Program-made: the position numbers and the translations under genes
Notes under the pieces: generated by a model
Told to the model about the DNA's origin: nothing
The model's input: only the letters and a program-made list of their open reading frames with translations
Databases searched by the model: none
Part shown: piece after piece, positions 59,001 through 64,000 of the stretch
Numbering within the stretch: position 1 is the stretch's first letter
Layout of the letters: every line of letters begins with the position of its first letter
Origin: an uncultured Prevotella sp.
GTDB taxonomy: Bacteria; Bacteroidota; Bacteroidia; Bacteroidales; Bacteroidaceae
Reading direction: 5' to 3'
Assembly (NCBI GenBank): GCA_946548085.1
Contig: CAMNPN010000011.1
Span: 27,481 to 91,480, forward strand
Length of the DNA: 64,000 nucleotides

Positions 59001-60846
59001 TGAGACGCTGGCCTTGACCAGTCACCCCGTTGTGACCATCGCCGGAGATGCTATTGTCAATGGCTCTGTCTTTGGTGGCGGCGAGAGAGGTATCACCTTA
59101 GGTAGCGTGGAAGTCAACATGAACGGCGGCACGGTGACTGAAGATGTCTATGGCGGCGGTTCTTTGGCTAACACAAACAAAGGCAACTGGGAAACCTCTA
59201 CTAACACTTGGGCAGAAGGCAAGACTTCAGCAAGTTATACCACTGCTGTCAATCTGCATAACGGTACCATCAACGGCACCGTCTATGGCGGTGGATTAGG
59301 AGATGCCAACACAGCAGCACTTGTCTATGGTGATGTTGAGGTGAAACTGAATGAGACGATTGCCAGTGACAACTGTGTCGTAAAGGGTTATATCTTCGGC
59401 TGTAACAACGTGAACGGTACGCCAAAGGGACACGTCAAGGTGCATGTATTCAAGACGGCAGACAGCGCAAATAGTGTGAAGGACTCTGAAACACCTGTGG
59501 CCAACAGAACGACCTATGATGTGGCTGCGGTCTTTGGTGGCGGTAAGAGTGCTGACTATGTGCCTGAGGATACGAAGCAGAGCACTGAGGTCATTATCGA
59601 AGGTTGTGACCTGACCAGCATCAAGGATGTCTATGGCGGTGGCTATGGCGCTTCCACACCTGGTACAAATGTGTTGGTCAAGGGTACTTATATTATCGAC
59701 AATGTATTTGGTGGCGGTTATGGTGCCGGTAGCTCAGATCCAGCAGATCCTGATTATAATCCAGGTGCAAACGTCGGTTACCGCTCTGACGGAACAACGT
59801 CATACGGTCTGGAGGATAGTGGCAAGGCCGTCGTCCAGCTGATGGCGGGAACCGTTAACAACGTCTATGGCGGCTCGAATACCAAGGGTGACATTCGCGG
59901 CGGTTCCGACGTGACGAACGTTACCAACGACGGCGGGGATGGTTGCTGCAGCAGTCTGACTGTTCAGGAGATCTATGGTGGCGGAAAGAGTGCCGACATG
60001 TACGGTGGTGCCGAGATATGCTTGAGTTGTATGCCCAACGACTGGATTGGAGCCATCTATGCCGGTGCAGAGAAAGCTAACGTGGGTAACGACGTGAGCC
60101 TGACGCTGACCAGCGGCAAATTCGAGCGTGTGTTTGGCGGTAACAAGTCGGGTGGTACTATTGAGGGGTACATCGAGGTGAACATCGAGGAGAATCCCGA
60201 GTGCGGTACACCGATTATCATCGGCGGACTCTATGGTGGCGGTAATGAAGCACCGTATACTGTTCCGGCGAGGTACACAGAAAACAATCCCAATTACCAG
60301 TCGCCGCGACTCAATGTGCGTGCCTTCACCAGCATCGGTAATATCTATGGTGGCGGCTTCGGAGCCAATGCTACCGTGACAGGCAATCCCATGGTGAACA
60401 TCAATGTGGTCGAGGGTGGCAGAGCGTATGACGGAGAGACCAGAACGCTGGCAGACGGCTCGAAGGTCACCCTCTATGCCCGTTCTGCAGATGGCAAGAT
60501 GGGTGTCATCGGTAATGTCTTCGGTGGCGGCAACGCTGCTTCAGTGATTGGTAAAACGTATGTGAACATCGGCACGCAGGAGTATGAGCAATTAAACAAT
60601 ATCATCGCTGGCGTAACTGATGTGACTGGCTACTACACCCGCTCTGGAGAAGGTACTGCTGAAAGTCCTTATGCCTACACAAAGGTAGAGCCGGTAGAGC
60701 CTGAAACGACGGTCATCGCTGATGCCCTCACCGTGTACTACAAGCCTGTCGTTGGTGCCGACATTCGCGGTAATGTCTATGGCGGTGGCAACAATGCTGA
60801 GGTCACTGGCAATACAAATGTGGTGATTGGTGCGATGGCACAATAA
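47080..60846 (+). CDS. Giant secreted Y/F-G-G-G repeat protein, 4,588 aa
   Basis: Signal peptide 1-31 (ALRAVFVAAMMSLTGSHALA|E). Apart from the signal, almost the whole chain is repeats of the type 'V.GNVYGGGN.A.V.G...V.I.GGTV...VYGGG', on the order of 100 Y/F-G-G-G or close variants, expected to stack as a beta-solenoid. Larger units are superimposed: a block running from 'FGCNN.NG.P' to 'I.IGELYGGG' occurs four times (from about 47599, 49738, 54552, 59390), and a 'HGY.ALVRG...VTVQ' block four times (about 51465, 56360, 57450, 58610). There is no GLUG region, no dockerin and no T9SS tail; it stops at 'NTNVVIGAMAQ'. Homologous in repeat type to the giant at 5221. Likely a surface filament or adhesin; function unknown. 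An SGNH hydrolase gene follows 21 bases on. Confidence 0.75.
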   Translation: MTQDMNHTLGKALRAVFVAAMMSLTGSHALAEDTQSSTGTGVHVMGNVFGGGNLAEVKGRVTVNIKAGTVVNDVYGGGAKANTNSSIYTITQEDGKDVYPTTVNLTGGTIGNAYGGGLGEKAGVNGGTEDKEALVYGDVLVNVNGTAFTQEFDTYQEGTGEATTTVQVPKTGRVFGCNNLNGSPLKTVTVHVHKTVRLDGGVHKAGEYEIAAVYGGGNEAAYEPTISGEETAENYVHTNVIIDGCDLTSIKQVYGGGNAASTPSTQVTINGAFEIDEVFGGGNGNDKIKRTSGSDVSWLINPGANVGFEAYDADSEDYDTPEERETMAYGFGKAQVNIGGGNIHAVYGGSNAKGNVRMVAVAMLEKTSEEDCFTVDEAYGGGKAAPMDGRAELQLGCIPGVGTVYGGARAATVNNNVVLTITNGTFNKVFGGNNEAGSINGTITLNIEETGCTPIVIGQLYGGGNLAAYTAPTGENGPTLNIKSFTSIGEVYGGGYSADVTGNVHVNINEVVGEQAATVNGYPKDAQNQDITSLDGVAIPTHTKDAIGAIRVVYGGGYGADVIGDVEVNIGTAKTIDYVSMVSGETEPRTGITVGGANITNSVYGGGFGAATTVTGNVVVNVGGQKTEGTTTTFIGGDIAIGGSVYGGSALGAVNATKSGTTLSLTEGKTTAVTLCKGNVTGAVFGGGQGNSNTTAHVYGKSTVTLYGDVVAGGLYGGCDANGEMHDGAELNLFGGTVGTTLGDTDPIPNMVFGGGLGQATRVDGNVTVNVGSKDYTGNTSVTIWGNVYGGGALGDVNTPKNTSDATTYTTLVNLFKGTVNGNVFGGGLGQAAKAAVGTEGQPGYEPAIPAIGAAVNGNIRVDLNGYEGIDINDESAFGSCVVVGRIFGCNNTMGSPGGNAEVHIYKTVGTGSNVRSPGKTNTTYDLAAVFGGGNRAAYSTSGKTAKVFIETCNVSIKEVYGGGYGADVPATNVEVNGAYEIGTVFGGGYGAGSDDPAAADYNPGANVNGITTVLLEGGTIHEAYGGSNTKGDVTGGTNVNVSDNGNTSCPLKVEQIYGGGKNAQMTGGTNIILGCQPDDWIKEIYAGAQAADVGGSVGLTITSGKFERVFGGNKTSGKIKGSITVNIEETGTCATPIIIGELYGGGYQAGYSIYGYNNDNTPRTKAQYDTWYAGLSDEEKAKPENKPYSNPQLNVRSFTSIGAIYGGGYEALMVADPTVSINVVKGSHADDNDLAAGSTQPNSLPYPAHKKGAIGTIGNVFGGGNLATVDGSATVNIGTEETVKLTSIVDDPNTTDVDESLPTVEGANITGNVYGGGNLADVTGSTEVNICAKEVTSGTTTSWQSVTPGTAGVAIAGNVYGGGKGEARESGDRAFYCEEAMVGINDTNSETNNDDPDYANYGTHVRIGNGSVNGSVYGGGEIGRVEFHTEVVIGLGAGTGGTTKSPVINGSVFGAGKGTNTHGYSGLVRGDSRVTVQADAKIGQSVYGGGEMASVGKYEVVDGLPKNPLWGGKCTVTIQGYAEIGPNNMQMVTESGKPDDSGHVFGAGKGILPYEGVTGTPWSMQTGGKVTYDNTYVPGTDGLNYEAAYLKFIRSLGLASNTNVIIDGNAFVKGSVYGGSENGYVQANTHVTIAGGQVGNGDGVNKPYTTEEWAYDGSDDSHSLKECAHWPFESPYKPYDIYDYQTGTTKPNPASDGHTFYGNVFGGGRGYYPYDEGPELSQDQINLGYSKGLWLRAAGSVGGNTVVDITGGHILTSVYGGNEQTDVTGSCTINMVGGTVGVPRTVDQAKAHPVTCYVFGAGKGDQRINFNTWTNVASTQVNISGNARIYGSTFGGGEDGHVLGNVETNIGGTVKIDLNGDGDTSDESEAFTAQNGLIIGTTGTSGVDGNIFGGGRGFSETALTAGVVGGNVDVNIYNGTILGTVFGGGRLASVGTFFADATDKDKYGKMQGDLTDLNHGVIRINISGGTIGATASDGKLATSDYTIGDVFGGSKGSTRNDLQFGLAKQTFITMTGGKVKGSVYGGGEVAVVEGNATIAISGGEVGDGVTAKGGAKIGNVFGGGKGNTTVADAGLIKGNTKVTVNPGSNGEPKIYHNIYGGGAYGSVGTITYGDATYVPNQTAAVSKMPTAWERAADGTTQANTGTAEVYVYGGTIGTNGDENGMVFGSSRGDVGTPGTDGVDPNDHLAWVHNTKVVIGGEGMSPIVYGSVYGSGENGHVFYNTQVDIHNGTIGVTADDSFGGPNYRLRGNVYGGGCGEDTYPGTTGTTKENFNPLAGIVLGTTNVTIDGGQVVHNVYGAGALGSATNTSVTIAGNAIVGVSGKNGGNVFGAARGKEGITIVGSNLANSIATAVKINGGQIWGSVYGGGETGNVKQDVNVSMTGGAVAKDVYGGGALAHTQTANWDLTTSTWAEGKTSASSTTIVSLLGGTINGDAYGGGLGRKAVAAKGTNPAVTAVEAMVYGDVLVELNNNNDGGEADESKKGCVVNRVFGCNNLNGTPKGKVKVFVYATQKSGEQTLADKAELNTGTYDVQAVYGGGNLAEFIPADALLDYATNQAKVDAAYPEVVVDGCRLTSIKYVYGGGNAAPVPASSVEIRRAYEIYEVFGGGNGADDYSLEEHGETVWYKNPGANVGYYTYATYPKGDGQGAGTQADPYKAVENALYAGGEENKEARLAAADIQYGSGIAKLEVKGGYIHVSYGGSNSLGNVRAKLSSRYSAAFDDCDMQVEQSYGGGKNAWSDAETDMLADCAKGVKEMFGGARDADVNGDINLRITNGSSLERVFGGNNTSGAVNGSITITIEEGGCEPIRIGELYAGGFLAPYSVYGYEKNEDGSYKTADVEYIDTDGQTKTHTQRIPLKKGDEGALATPHKDPRINVISATYIGNIFGGGYQAKLVGSPHINVNMEPGKILAHYVKDTEEDPFVGEHKDADNNVVYVGKGIAENGDGILETGTIGNIYGGGNMADIVGDTYVEIGTGKWVNLVKDNDGDYREVEETLTRNAATITGNVFGGGKGKADSFKCAKAMVGVEDSGSGSTNVIIGNGTVEGSVYGGGEIGRVEANTNVTIGLEDGTGEPVIKGNVFGAGRGVHTHGYAALVRGNSTVTVQGKTKVGGSVYGGGQIATVGKYKIEHDLPSETTGGGLCTVTVQDKAEITGNVFGAGQGITPAYNQADYKNFKSMVNAVNKPSGDEKDTWDYYVDEYGQKDESLVWKYYKTEADYLKFLQTLALASNTVVTIDGSAQVKKNVYGGSESGFVQNHTQVNTQGSSVIGTQTISGDDVTYSDGNIFGGGKGLATFAEAGLVKGTTTLNITDGTIYGNVYGGGELGAVGKYTVSDDMRTFTWGNPYNNTGVCNVTIAGGTIGSGVAMSDDGTYANGNVFGAGKGLQDTFWCEKAIVYKANVNINAGRVKGNVYGGGEVGRVETDAEVKIGPDSGTSTPVVEGSVFGGGAGVKTHGYSALVRGNTYVTVQSSAQVGHNVYGGGQIAAVGKYYLVTDDNQTEHPGLSVGMPYSLVDDGLGICYVTIKGDAEITGSIFGGGKGKVPENLDYTKPQGAAASDYHTTSYDIDAHMPKRMMNDYARKNTYWEYFGPSTNNIIWEYFDTEDKYLTFLETLGLTTQSVVAVEGGQVNGNVYGGSESGFVQHNTSVTIAGGEIGTESAGGNVFGGGLGLATFAEAGRVRGNTTVNVNAGTVKGNVYGGGQLGDVGTIVKNADYNYKWTDEANPGETYNWNNTGVCNVTVKGGTIGTGVEPGDDGTYANGNVFGAGKGLEDTWWCEKAIAYKTNVTITDGTINGTVYGGGQVGRVEKDATVTIGTANETGTGSKPNIIGNVFGAGAGIKTHGYSALVRGDTYVTVQGIAQVGHSVYGGGEIASVGRFTVVGGLPKHPDSGGTCTVTIQDHAKIGADGTGHNVFGACKGVNPAHIVTADRKSMQLLSNAPENEELWDHYNNDETSPFIWRYYPDETDYLDFLETLALTSHPVVTIAGDAIVNGSVFGGGERGITLGSVEVNMNGGTVTEDVYGGGSLANTNKGNWETSTNTWAEGKTSASYTTAVNLHNGTINGTVYGGGLGDANTAALVYGDVEVKLNETIASDNCVVKGYIFGCNNVNGTPKGHVKVHVFKTADSANSVKDSETPVANRTTYDVAAVFGGGKSADYVPEDTKQSTEVIIEGCDLTSIKDVYGGGYGASTPGTNVLVKGTYIIDNVFGGGYGAGSSDPADPDYNPGANVGYRSDGTTSYGLEDSGKAVVQLMAGTVNNVYGGSNTKGDIRGGSDVTNVTNDGGDGCCSSLTVQEIYGGGKSADMYGGAEICLSCMPNDWIGAIYAGAEKANVGNDVSLTLTSGKFERVFGGNKSGGTIEGYIEVNIEENPECGTPIIIGGLYGGGNEAPYTVPARYTENNPNYQSPRLNVRAFTSIGNIYGGGFGANATVTGNPMVNINVVEGGRAYDGETRTLADGSKVTLYARSADGKMGVIGNVFGGGNAASVIGKTYVNIGTQEYEQLNNIIAGVTDVTGYYTRSGEGTAESPYAYTKVEPVEPETTVIADALTVYYKPVVGADIRGNVYGGGNNAEVTGNTNVVIGAMAQ
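47599..48480 (+). repeat. Super-repeat A, copy 1
   Basis: Coding block from VFGCNNLNGSPLKTV to IVIGQLYGGGN. It contains the order FGCNN, AAVYGGGN, D.T.IK.VYGGGNAA, PGANVG, VYGGSN.KGNVR, AYGGGK, YGGAR, F.KVFGGNN, IEETGC. The same order recurs in copies 2-4. Confidence 0.75.
49738..50520 (+). repeat. Super-repeat A, copy 2
   Basis: Block from IFGCNNTMGSPGG to IIIGELYGGG with 'GAGSDDPAAADYNPGANV', 'AYGGSNTKGDV', 'IYGGGKNAQM' and 'FERVFGGNKTSGKIKGSI'. Closest to copy 4. Confidence 0.75.
54552..55540 (+). repeat. Super-repeat A, copy 3
   Basis: Block from VFGCNNLNGTPKGKV to IRIGELYAGG with 'SYGGSNSLGNVR', 'SYGGGKNAWSD', 'MFGGARDADVNG' and 'RVFGGNNTSGAVNGSI'. Confidence 0.75.
59390..60240 (+). 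repeat. Super-repeat A, copy 4
   Basis: Block from IFGCNNVNGTPKGHV to IIIGGLYGGG with 'GAGSSDPADPDYNPGANV', 'VYGGSNTKGDIRGGS', 'IYGGGKSADM' and 'FERVFGGNKSGGTIEGYI'. Confidence 0.75.
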
Positions 60847-60867
60847 GTAAAGATGTAGACTGAAAAC

Positions 60868-61722
60868 ATGAGAATGAAAAGAACGATTATAGTGTCGCTT
60901 GTGACGCTGATGACCGTGTCAGGCATGGCACAAGTGATGGACTGTGAGAAGGACTGTCAGAAAGACTGCCAGCAGCAGAGGTGCTGGCAGCACCCCTGGC
61001 AGGGAAAGCGGGTGGCGTATTTCGGTGACTCAATCACAGACCCGAGGAACAATGGGTCGAAAAAGAAATACTGGGGATTCCTGCAAGACTGGCTCGGTAT
61101 CACACCTTATGTCTACGGCGTGAGTGGACGGCAGTGGAACGATATCCCCCGTCAGGCGCAGAAGCTACAGGAGGAGCACGGCGACTCGGTGGATGCCATC
61201 CTGATCTTTATCGGCACGAATGACTATAATGCCGGTGTGCCTATCGGAGAGTGGTTCACCGAACGGCCGGAGAAGGTGATGGCGGGCATCCATGAGCCGA
61301 AGCACATGGTAGACCGCAGACACCGCTATCCGGTGATGAGCGACTCGACCTACCGGGGACGTATCAACAAGGCACTGGACTGTGTGAAGCGGATGTATCC
61401 GCAGAAGCAGATCGTGCTACTGACACCCATACACCGGGCGGAGTTCTATGCCAACGAGAAGAATTGGCAGCCAAGGGAGGACTATACGAACCAGTGCGGC
61501 GAGTATATCGATGCCTATGTCGAGTCGGTGAAGGAGGCTGGTAACCTCTGGGCGGTGCCGGTGATCGACCTGAACGCCCTCTGCGGACTCTATCCGCTGA
61601 TGGACGAGATGGCACCGTACTTCCACAATACGGAGAACGACCGTCTGCATCCCAATGATGTGGGACAGGCCAGAATGGCGCAGACGCTGATGATGCAGCT
61701 GCTGACGCTACCCGTCTATTAA
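60868..61722 (+). CDS. Secreted SGNH/GDSL hydrolase
   Basis: A 284-residue protein with signal peptide ending SGMA|Q (residue 21/22). The SGNH blocks are clear: block I 'VAYFGDSITDP' with nucleophile Ser55, block III 'IFIGTNDYN' with Asn118, and block V 'ENDRLHPND' with Asp258 and His261. The family hydrolyses esters, often acetyl groups on glycans. The mature N-terminus is unusually Cys-rich (MDCEKDCQKDCQQQRCW), which suggests disulfides or metal binding. It follows the giant repeat gene by 21 bases on the same strand and may be co-transcribed, but a functional link is unproven. Confidence 0.87.
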   Translation: MRMKRTIIVSLVTLMTVSGMAQVMDCEKDCQKDCQQQRCWQHPWQGKRVAYFGDSITDPRNNGSKKKYWGFLQDWLGITPYVYGVSGRQWNDIPRQAQKLQEEHGDSVDAILIFIGTNDYNAGVPIGEWFTERPEKVMAGIHEPKHMVDRRHRYPVMSDSTYRGRINKALDCVKRMYPQKQIVLLTPIHRAEFYANEKNWQPREDYTNQCGEYIDAYVESVKEAGNLWAVPVIDLNALCGLYPLMDEMAPYFHNTENDRLHPNDVGQARMAQTLMMQLLTLPVY

Positions 61723-61752
61723 GTAATAGTCGTGGCGGATATTAATTCGCTA

Positions 61753-62538
61753 TTACGAGTTGTAGGTGTGTACCGAGGTCCCTTGAGCCGAAGGTAGGTA
61801 GTTGATGCCCCACCAGCACATCTGCAACAGAATGAATGAGACGAGCAGCACACTGAGTGCCAGTCGGGGGTTGTGCCCTGGCAGCTGACGGTAATGTATA
61901 TAAATAAGGTACGCGAACCAGGTGATGGCAGCCCATGTCTCCTTCGGATCCCACGACCAGTAGTGTCCCCATGCCTCTTTCGCCCAGAGGGCACCAAAGA
62001 GCATGCCAAAGGTCATAAAGGCCAGGCCTGTATAGACGAGGTTGTCGGTGATGGCGTACTCCTCATCCGTCGCGGCCGTACGTTTGAAGAACAGCAGATA
62101 GAGGGCCATCACTGTGGCAGCACCTAAGAGGGCATAGGCGAACATATAGACAATCACATGAGGTGCAAACCACGGACTCTGTAAAGCCGGCATCAGCGTC
62201 TTAGAGTGAATCTCGGGCTTGAAGAGGTTCACGCAGATGAACACCAGTGACAGAATGGTCGAGAAGGTGAGGATCCACTTGTACTTCCAGCGTGAATACA
62301 CCATCAGTCCTGCCAGCGGCAGGAAGAACGAATACCACAAGCGCGTCTCTCCCATCGTCCTCAGCGGAGGGCGTTCCAGCGAAATCCACATCGCCACGAT
62401 AAAGCTGAAGAACACTAATAGTCCTATTGTTGTCGACGAGTATGCCACAACAGTCTTCCCCTTCCATGCGGCAATGGCTCCTATGGCCCATAGCAACACT
62501 GACAGGACGGCAAAATAAATAAACTCTTCCCAAGTCAT
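61753..62538 (-). CDS. ccsA: CcsA/CcmF-like cytochrome c assembly protein
   Basis: A 261-residue integral membrane protein with about eight helices and the Trp-rich haem-handling motif 'WGHYWSWDPKETWAAITW'. Conserved His residues lie in 'APHVIVYMFAYALLG' and near the C-terminus 'YIHYRQLPGHN'. CcsA with ResB/Ccs1 makes the System II haem lyase that attaches haem to apocytochrome c outside the inner membrane. It starts 20 bases after the ResB-like gene. Length is slightly short for the family but complete. Confidence 0.9.
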   Translation of the reverse strand: MTWEEFIYFAVLSVLLWAIGAIAAWKGKTVVAYSSTTIGLLVFFSFIVAMWISLERPPLRTMGETRLWYSFFLPLAGLMVYSRWKYKWILTFSTILSLVFICVNLFKPEIHSKTLMPALQSPWFAPHVIVYMFAYALLGAATVMALYLLFFKRTAATDEEYAITDNLVYTGLAFMTFGMLFGALWAKEAWGHYWSWDPKETWAAITWFAYLIYIHYRQLPGHNPRLALSVLLVSFILLQMCWWGINYLPSAQGTSVHTYNS

Positions 62539-62558
62539 AAGTATAGTCCTTTATCTTC

Positions 62559-63452
62559 TTACTGTTTCTCTCTCCTTCTCACTCCCCTCCCGAAAATAAA
62601 CATACAGAGGGCACCGCCGAGCATCATGTAGATGCCAGTATAGACGAGGGGCAACCACGGGTCGCTCACAAGTTCGAGGATAGAGATCTCGCTCTTGGCA
62701 CCCATGGCCGTGTCGTAGCCGTACTGATAGATCTTCCACCCCTCTATCTCATAGGGTTTGTTCACGTCGACAGTTGTCTCGATGTTCTTCCCACTCTCTG
62801 TCTTGATTCCTATCAGAGAGGCAAAGCGCTTGGGTGAGCCGTCGTCGTAGGTCTCCATGATGAACTTCTTCAGTTCAATCTTCAACGGCATCTCCTTCAC
62901 GGTGCCATTCGTTGTCAGTGCCCGCCACTCTGGCTCTCCTATAGCCGTGATCATCTTCAGCCGTTGCATGTCGGCATTGCCCAGGGAGGCCGTTGTCATG
63001 GCAAGGAAGAGTCCCAGGTGGTTCAGCATGAAGGGGATGTCGCGCTTCCAGTTGGTGAGATGCAGCGCACGGCGCAGGATGACCTGTCCCAGGATGATGG
63101 CCATATACACATAGATGAGCACGAACGGCCAGAATGACAGCATGTCGTTCAGCCACGTTCCGTTCGTCTCCTGTCGTGTCAGTCCCATGATAATCGTCAG
63201 TATCACGGCGTAAGTAAGTGCCGGGATGGCCGCCTGATAGGTGCCGATGAACTGACAGCCGTACACTTTCTTCCTCAGCAGGTAGATGACCGTTACCAAT
63301 GCGATGAAGCCGGCCAGTACGATGCCGTTAACCGGCCAGGCAAAAGCATCCCATACGACTTGCCCGACGCACTGCTGCAGTGCCAGACCCGCTACGATCA
63401 GGCCTCCTCCGATGAGGAAACCCTCTTTCATTGACCAAGGTCTATTCCACAT
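62559..63452 (-). CDS. resB: ResB/Ccs1-like cytochrome c biogenesis protein
   Basis: Start set at MWNRPWSMKEGF because the promoter box at 63473-63480 lies just upstream; a longer frame from 63512 would run through it. Four or so N-terminal helices are followed by a periplasmic domain (ALTTNGTVKEMPLKIELKKF; VDVNKPYEIEGWKIYQYGYD) and a last helix (LPLVYTGIYMMLGGALCMFI) with a basic tail. This is the ResB layout used in System II cytochrome c maturation, where it forms a complex with CcsA. The CcsA-like gene follows by 20 bases. Confidence 0.82.
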   Translation of the reverse strand: MWNRPWSMKEGFLIGGGLIVAGLALQQCVGQVVWDAFAWPVNGIVLAGFIALVTVIYLLRKKVYGCQFIGTYQAAIPALTYAVILTIIMGLTRQETNGTWLNDMLSFWPFVLIYVYMAIILGQVILRRALHLTNWKRDIPFMLNHLGLFLAMTTASLGNADMQRLKMITAIGEPEWRALTTNGTVKEMPLKIELKKFIMETYDDGSPKRFASLIGIKTESGKNIETTVDVNKPYEIEGWKIYQYGYDTAMGAKSEISILELVSDPWLPLVYTGIYMMLGGALCMFIFGRGVRRREKQ

Positions 63453-63472
63453 ATCTTGTCTTTTTAGCGCTG

Positions 63473-63504
63473 CAAAGATACACAGATTCTCTGAAACTGC
63501 CAAA
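63473..63504 (-). promoter_or_regulatory. Promoter of the resB-ccsA operon
   Basis: Minus strand: TTTG at 63504-63501, 20-base spacer, TATCTTTG at 63480-63473. Good match to the Bacteroidota consensus; the leader is only about 15 bases. Confidence 0.75.
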
Positions 63505-63693
63505 TGATTCATGTATTTTTAGCATCCGCATTCGTGGCTATGCTATTCATCGCAGAGAGGTTGTTAGTGAAATGTGCCATAAAATGTCGGTATCTTACCA
63601 CCAAAGCGCAGGTATAGGCCGAAATATCACCAAAAAGTTGACCATATCCGATGAATTCCTGCCTTTTTGTATAGGGATTAGCGGAATAATGTG

Positions 63694-63701
63694 TATCTTT
63701 G
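63694..63701 (+). promoter_or_regulatory. -7 box upstream of the FucP-like gene
   Basis: TATCTTTG, 60 bases before the ATG at 63761. The nearest TTTG is 24 bases upstream, longer than the usual spacer, so the promoter may be regulated. Confidence 0.55.
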
Positions 63702-63760
63702 CAGCACAATCGACAACCATCGATATGTCGGATAAGAAAAAATAACGATTATCAACTGAT

Positions 63761-64000
63761 ATGGAACAACAGAAACCTCTGGTACCGCGTAAGTACCTCC
63801 TGACCTTTATCCTCATCACGTCGCTCTTTGCACTGTGGGGCTTTGCCAACGATATCACCAACCCGATGGTGGCGGCCTTCCAGACGGTGATGGAACTGTC
63901 GGCAGCGAAGGCCTCGATGATACAGTTTGCCTTCTATGGCGGCTATGCCACGATGGCCGTGCCTGCCGCCCTCTTCATCCGCAAGTATTCGTATAAGCGG
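63761..64000 (+). CDS. FucP-type MFS sugar:H+ symporter (3' partial)
   Basis: Only 80 residues lie in the window. They read MEQQKPLVPRKYLLTFILIT, 'LFALWGFANDITNPMVAAFQ' and 'MIQFAFYGGYATMAVPAALF', the first two helices of the fucose/glucose/galactose permease family. 'WGFANDITNPMV' is a strong family motif. It imports a monosaccharide with protons across the inner membrane; the exact sugar cannot be read from the N-terminus. It is divergent from the resB operon. Confidence 0.85.
   Translation, partial: MEQQKPLVPRKYLLTFILITSLFALWGFANDITNPMVAAFQTVMELSAAKASMIQFAFYGGYATMAVPAALFIRKYSYKR

Noticed and set aside
47080-60846. CRISPR-like or satellite DNA
   Set aside because: The repeated strings are degenerate codons for Y/F-G-G-G within one uninterrupted frame; periodicity is at protein level.
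61723-61756. Terminator between the SGNH gene and ccsA
   Set aside because: Only a 7-bp stem (GTAATAG/CTATTAC) with a 20-base loop was seen, too weak to list.

Overview
The window looks like a chromosome segment of a Bacteroidota bacterium, most likely a Prevotellaceae (Prevotella-like) gut or oral species. Evidence: SusC/SusD outer-membrane pairs, FimB/Mfa2 and fimbrillin lipoproteins, a type IX secretion (T9SS) C-terminal domain, Bacteroidota promoters of the form TTTG-N19/20-TAnnTTTG, VirE/HU genes, a C10 protease and dockerin-like tails. No tRNA, rRNA, CRISPR array or complete insertion sequence was seen.

Layout. (1) 1-16.9 kb, + strand: a fimbrial operon, with an anchor cut by the window edge, three fimbrillin-type lipoproteins and a 3,888-residue secreted protein built of Y/F-G-G-G repeats and ending in a T9SS sorting domain. 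The plan resembles the Porphyromonas mfa2-mfa3-mfa4-mfa5 order, where the last product is a T9SS-exported tip protein. (2) 16.9-24.2 kb: two large secreted proteases (M64-like metalloprotease, C10 cysteine protease), both with dockerin-like repeats, bracketed by remnants of two different AAA-ATPase genes. (3) 24.2-34.3 kb, - strand: a fructan-type polysaccharide utilisation locus (SusC, SusD, DUF4960 lipoprotein, GH32 enzyme) with its own regulator, a periplasmic sugar-binding domain joined through one membrane helix directly to an AraC DNA-binding domain. (4) 34.3-37.8 kb: a VirE/primase-like protein and an HU-like protein, convergent, set among short GC-rich repeats. (5) 37.8-61.7 kb, + strand: a second giant-protein region, with a 484-residue secreted protein, an 1,863-residue protein sharing its N-terminal domain, a 4,588-residue Y/F-G-G-G repeat protein and an SGNH hydrolase. 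Toxin-antitoxin-like cassettes sit at the gene boundaries: a decayed RelE/ParE-type pair, a truncated RhuM gene and a DUF3791-DUF3990-DUF3791 triplet. (6) 61.7-64 kb: cytochrome c maturation genes (CcsA-like, ResB-like; - strand) divergent from a FucP-type sugar permease cut by the window end.

The most notable parts are the two giant-protein loci. The first is tied to fimbriae and T9SS. The second carries no visible T9SS tail, and small toxin-like genes are lodged between its members, flanked by direct repeats that duplicate the leader or start region of the following giant gene. All functions are inferred from sequence reading; no database search was run.
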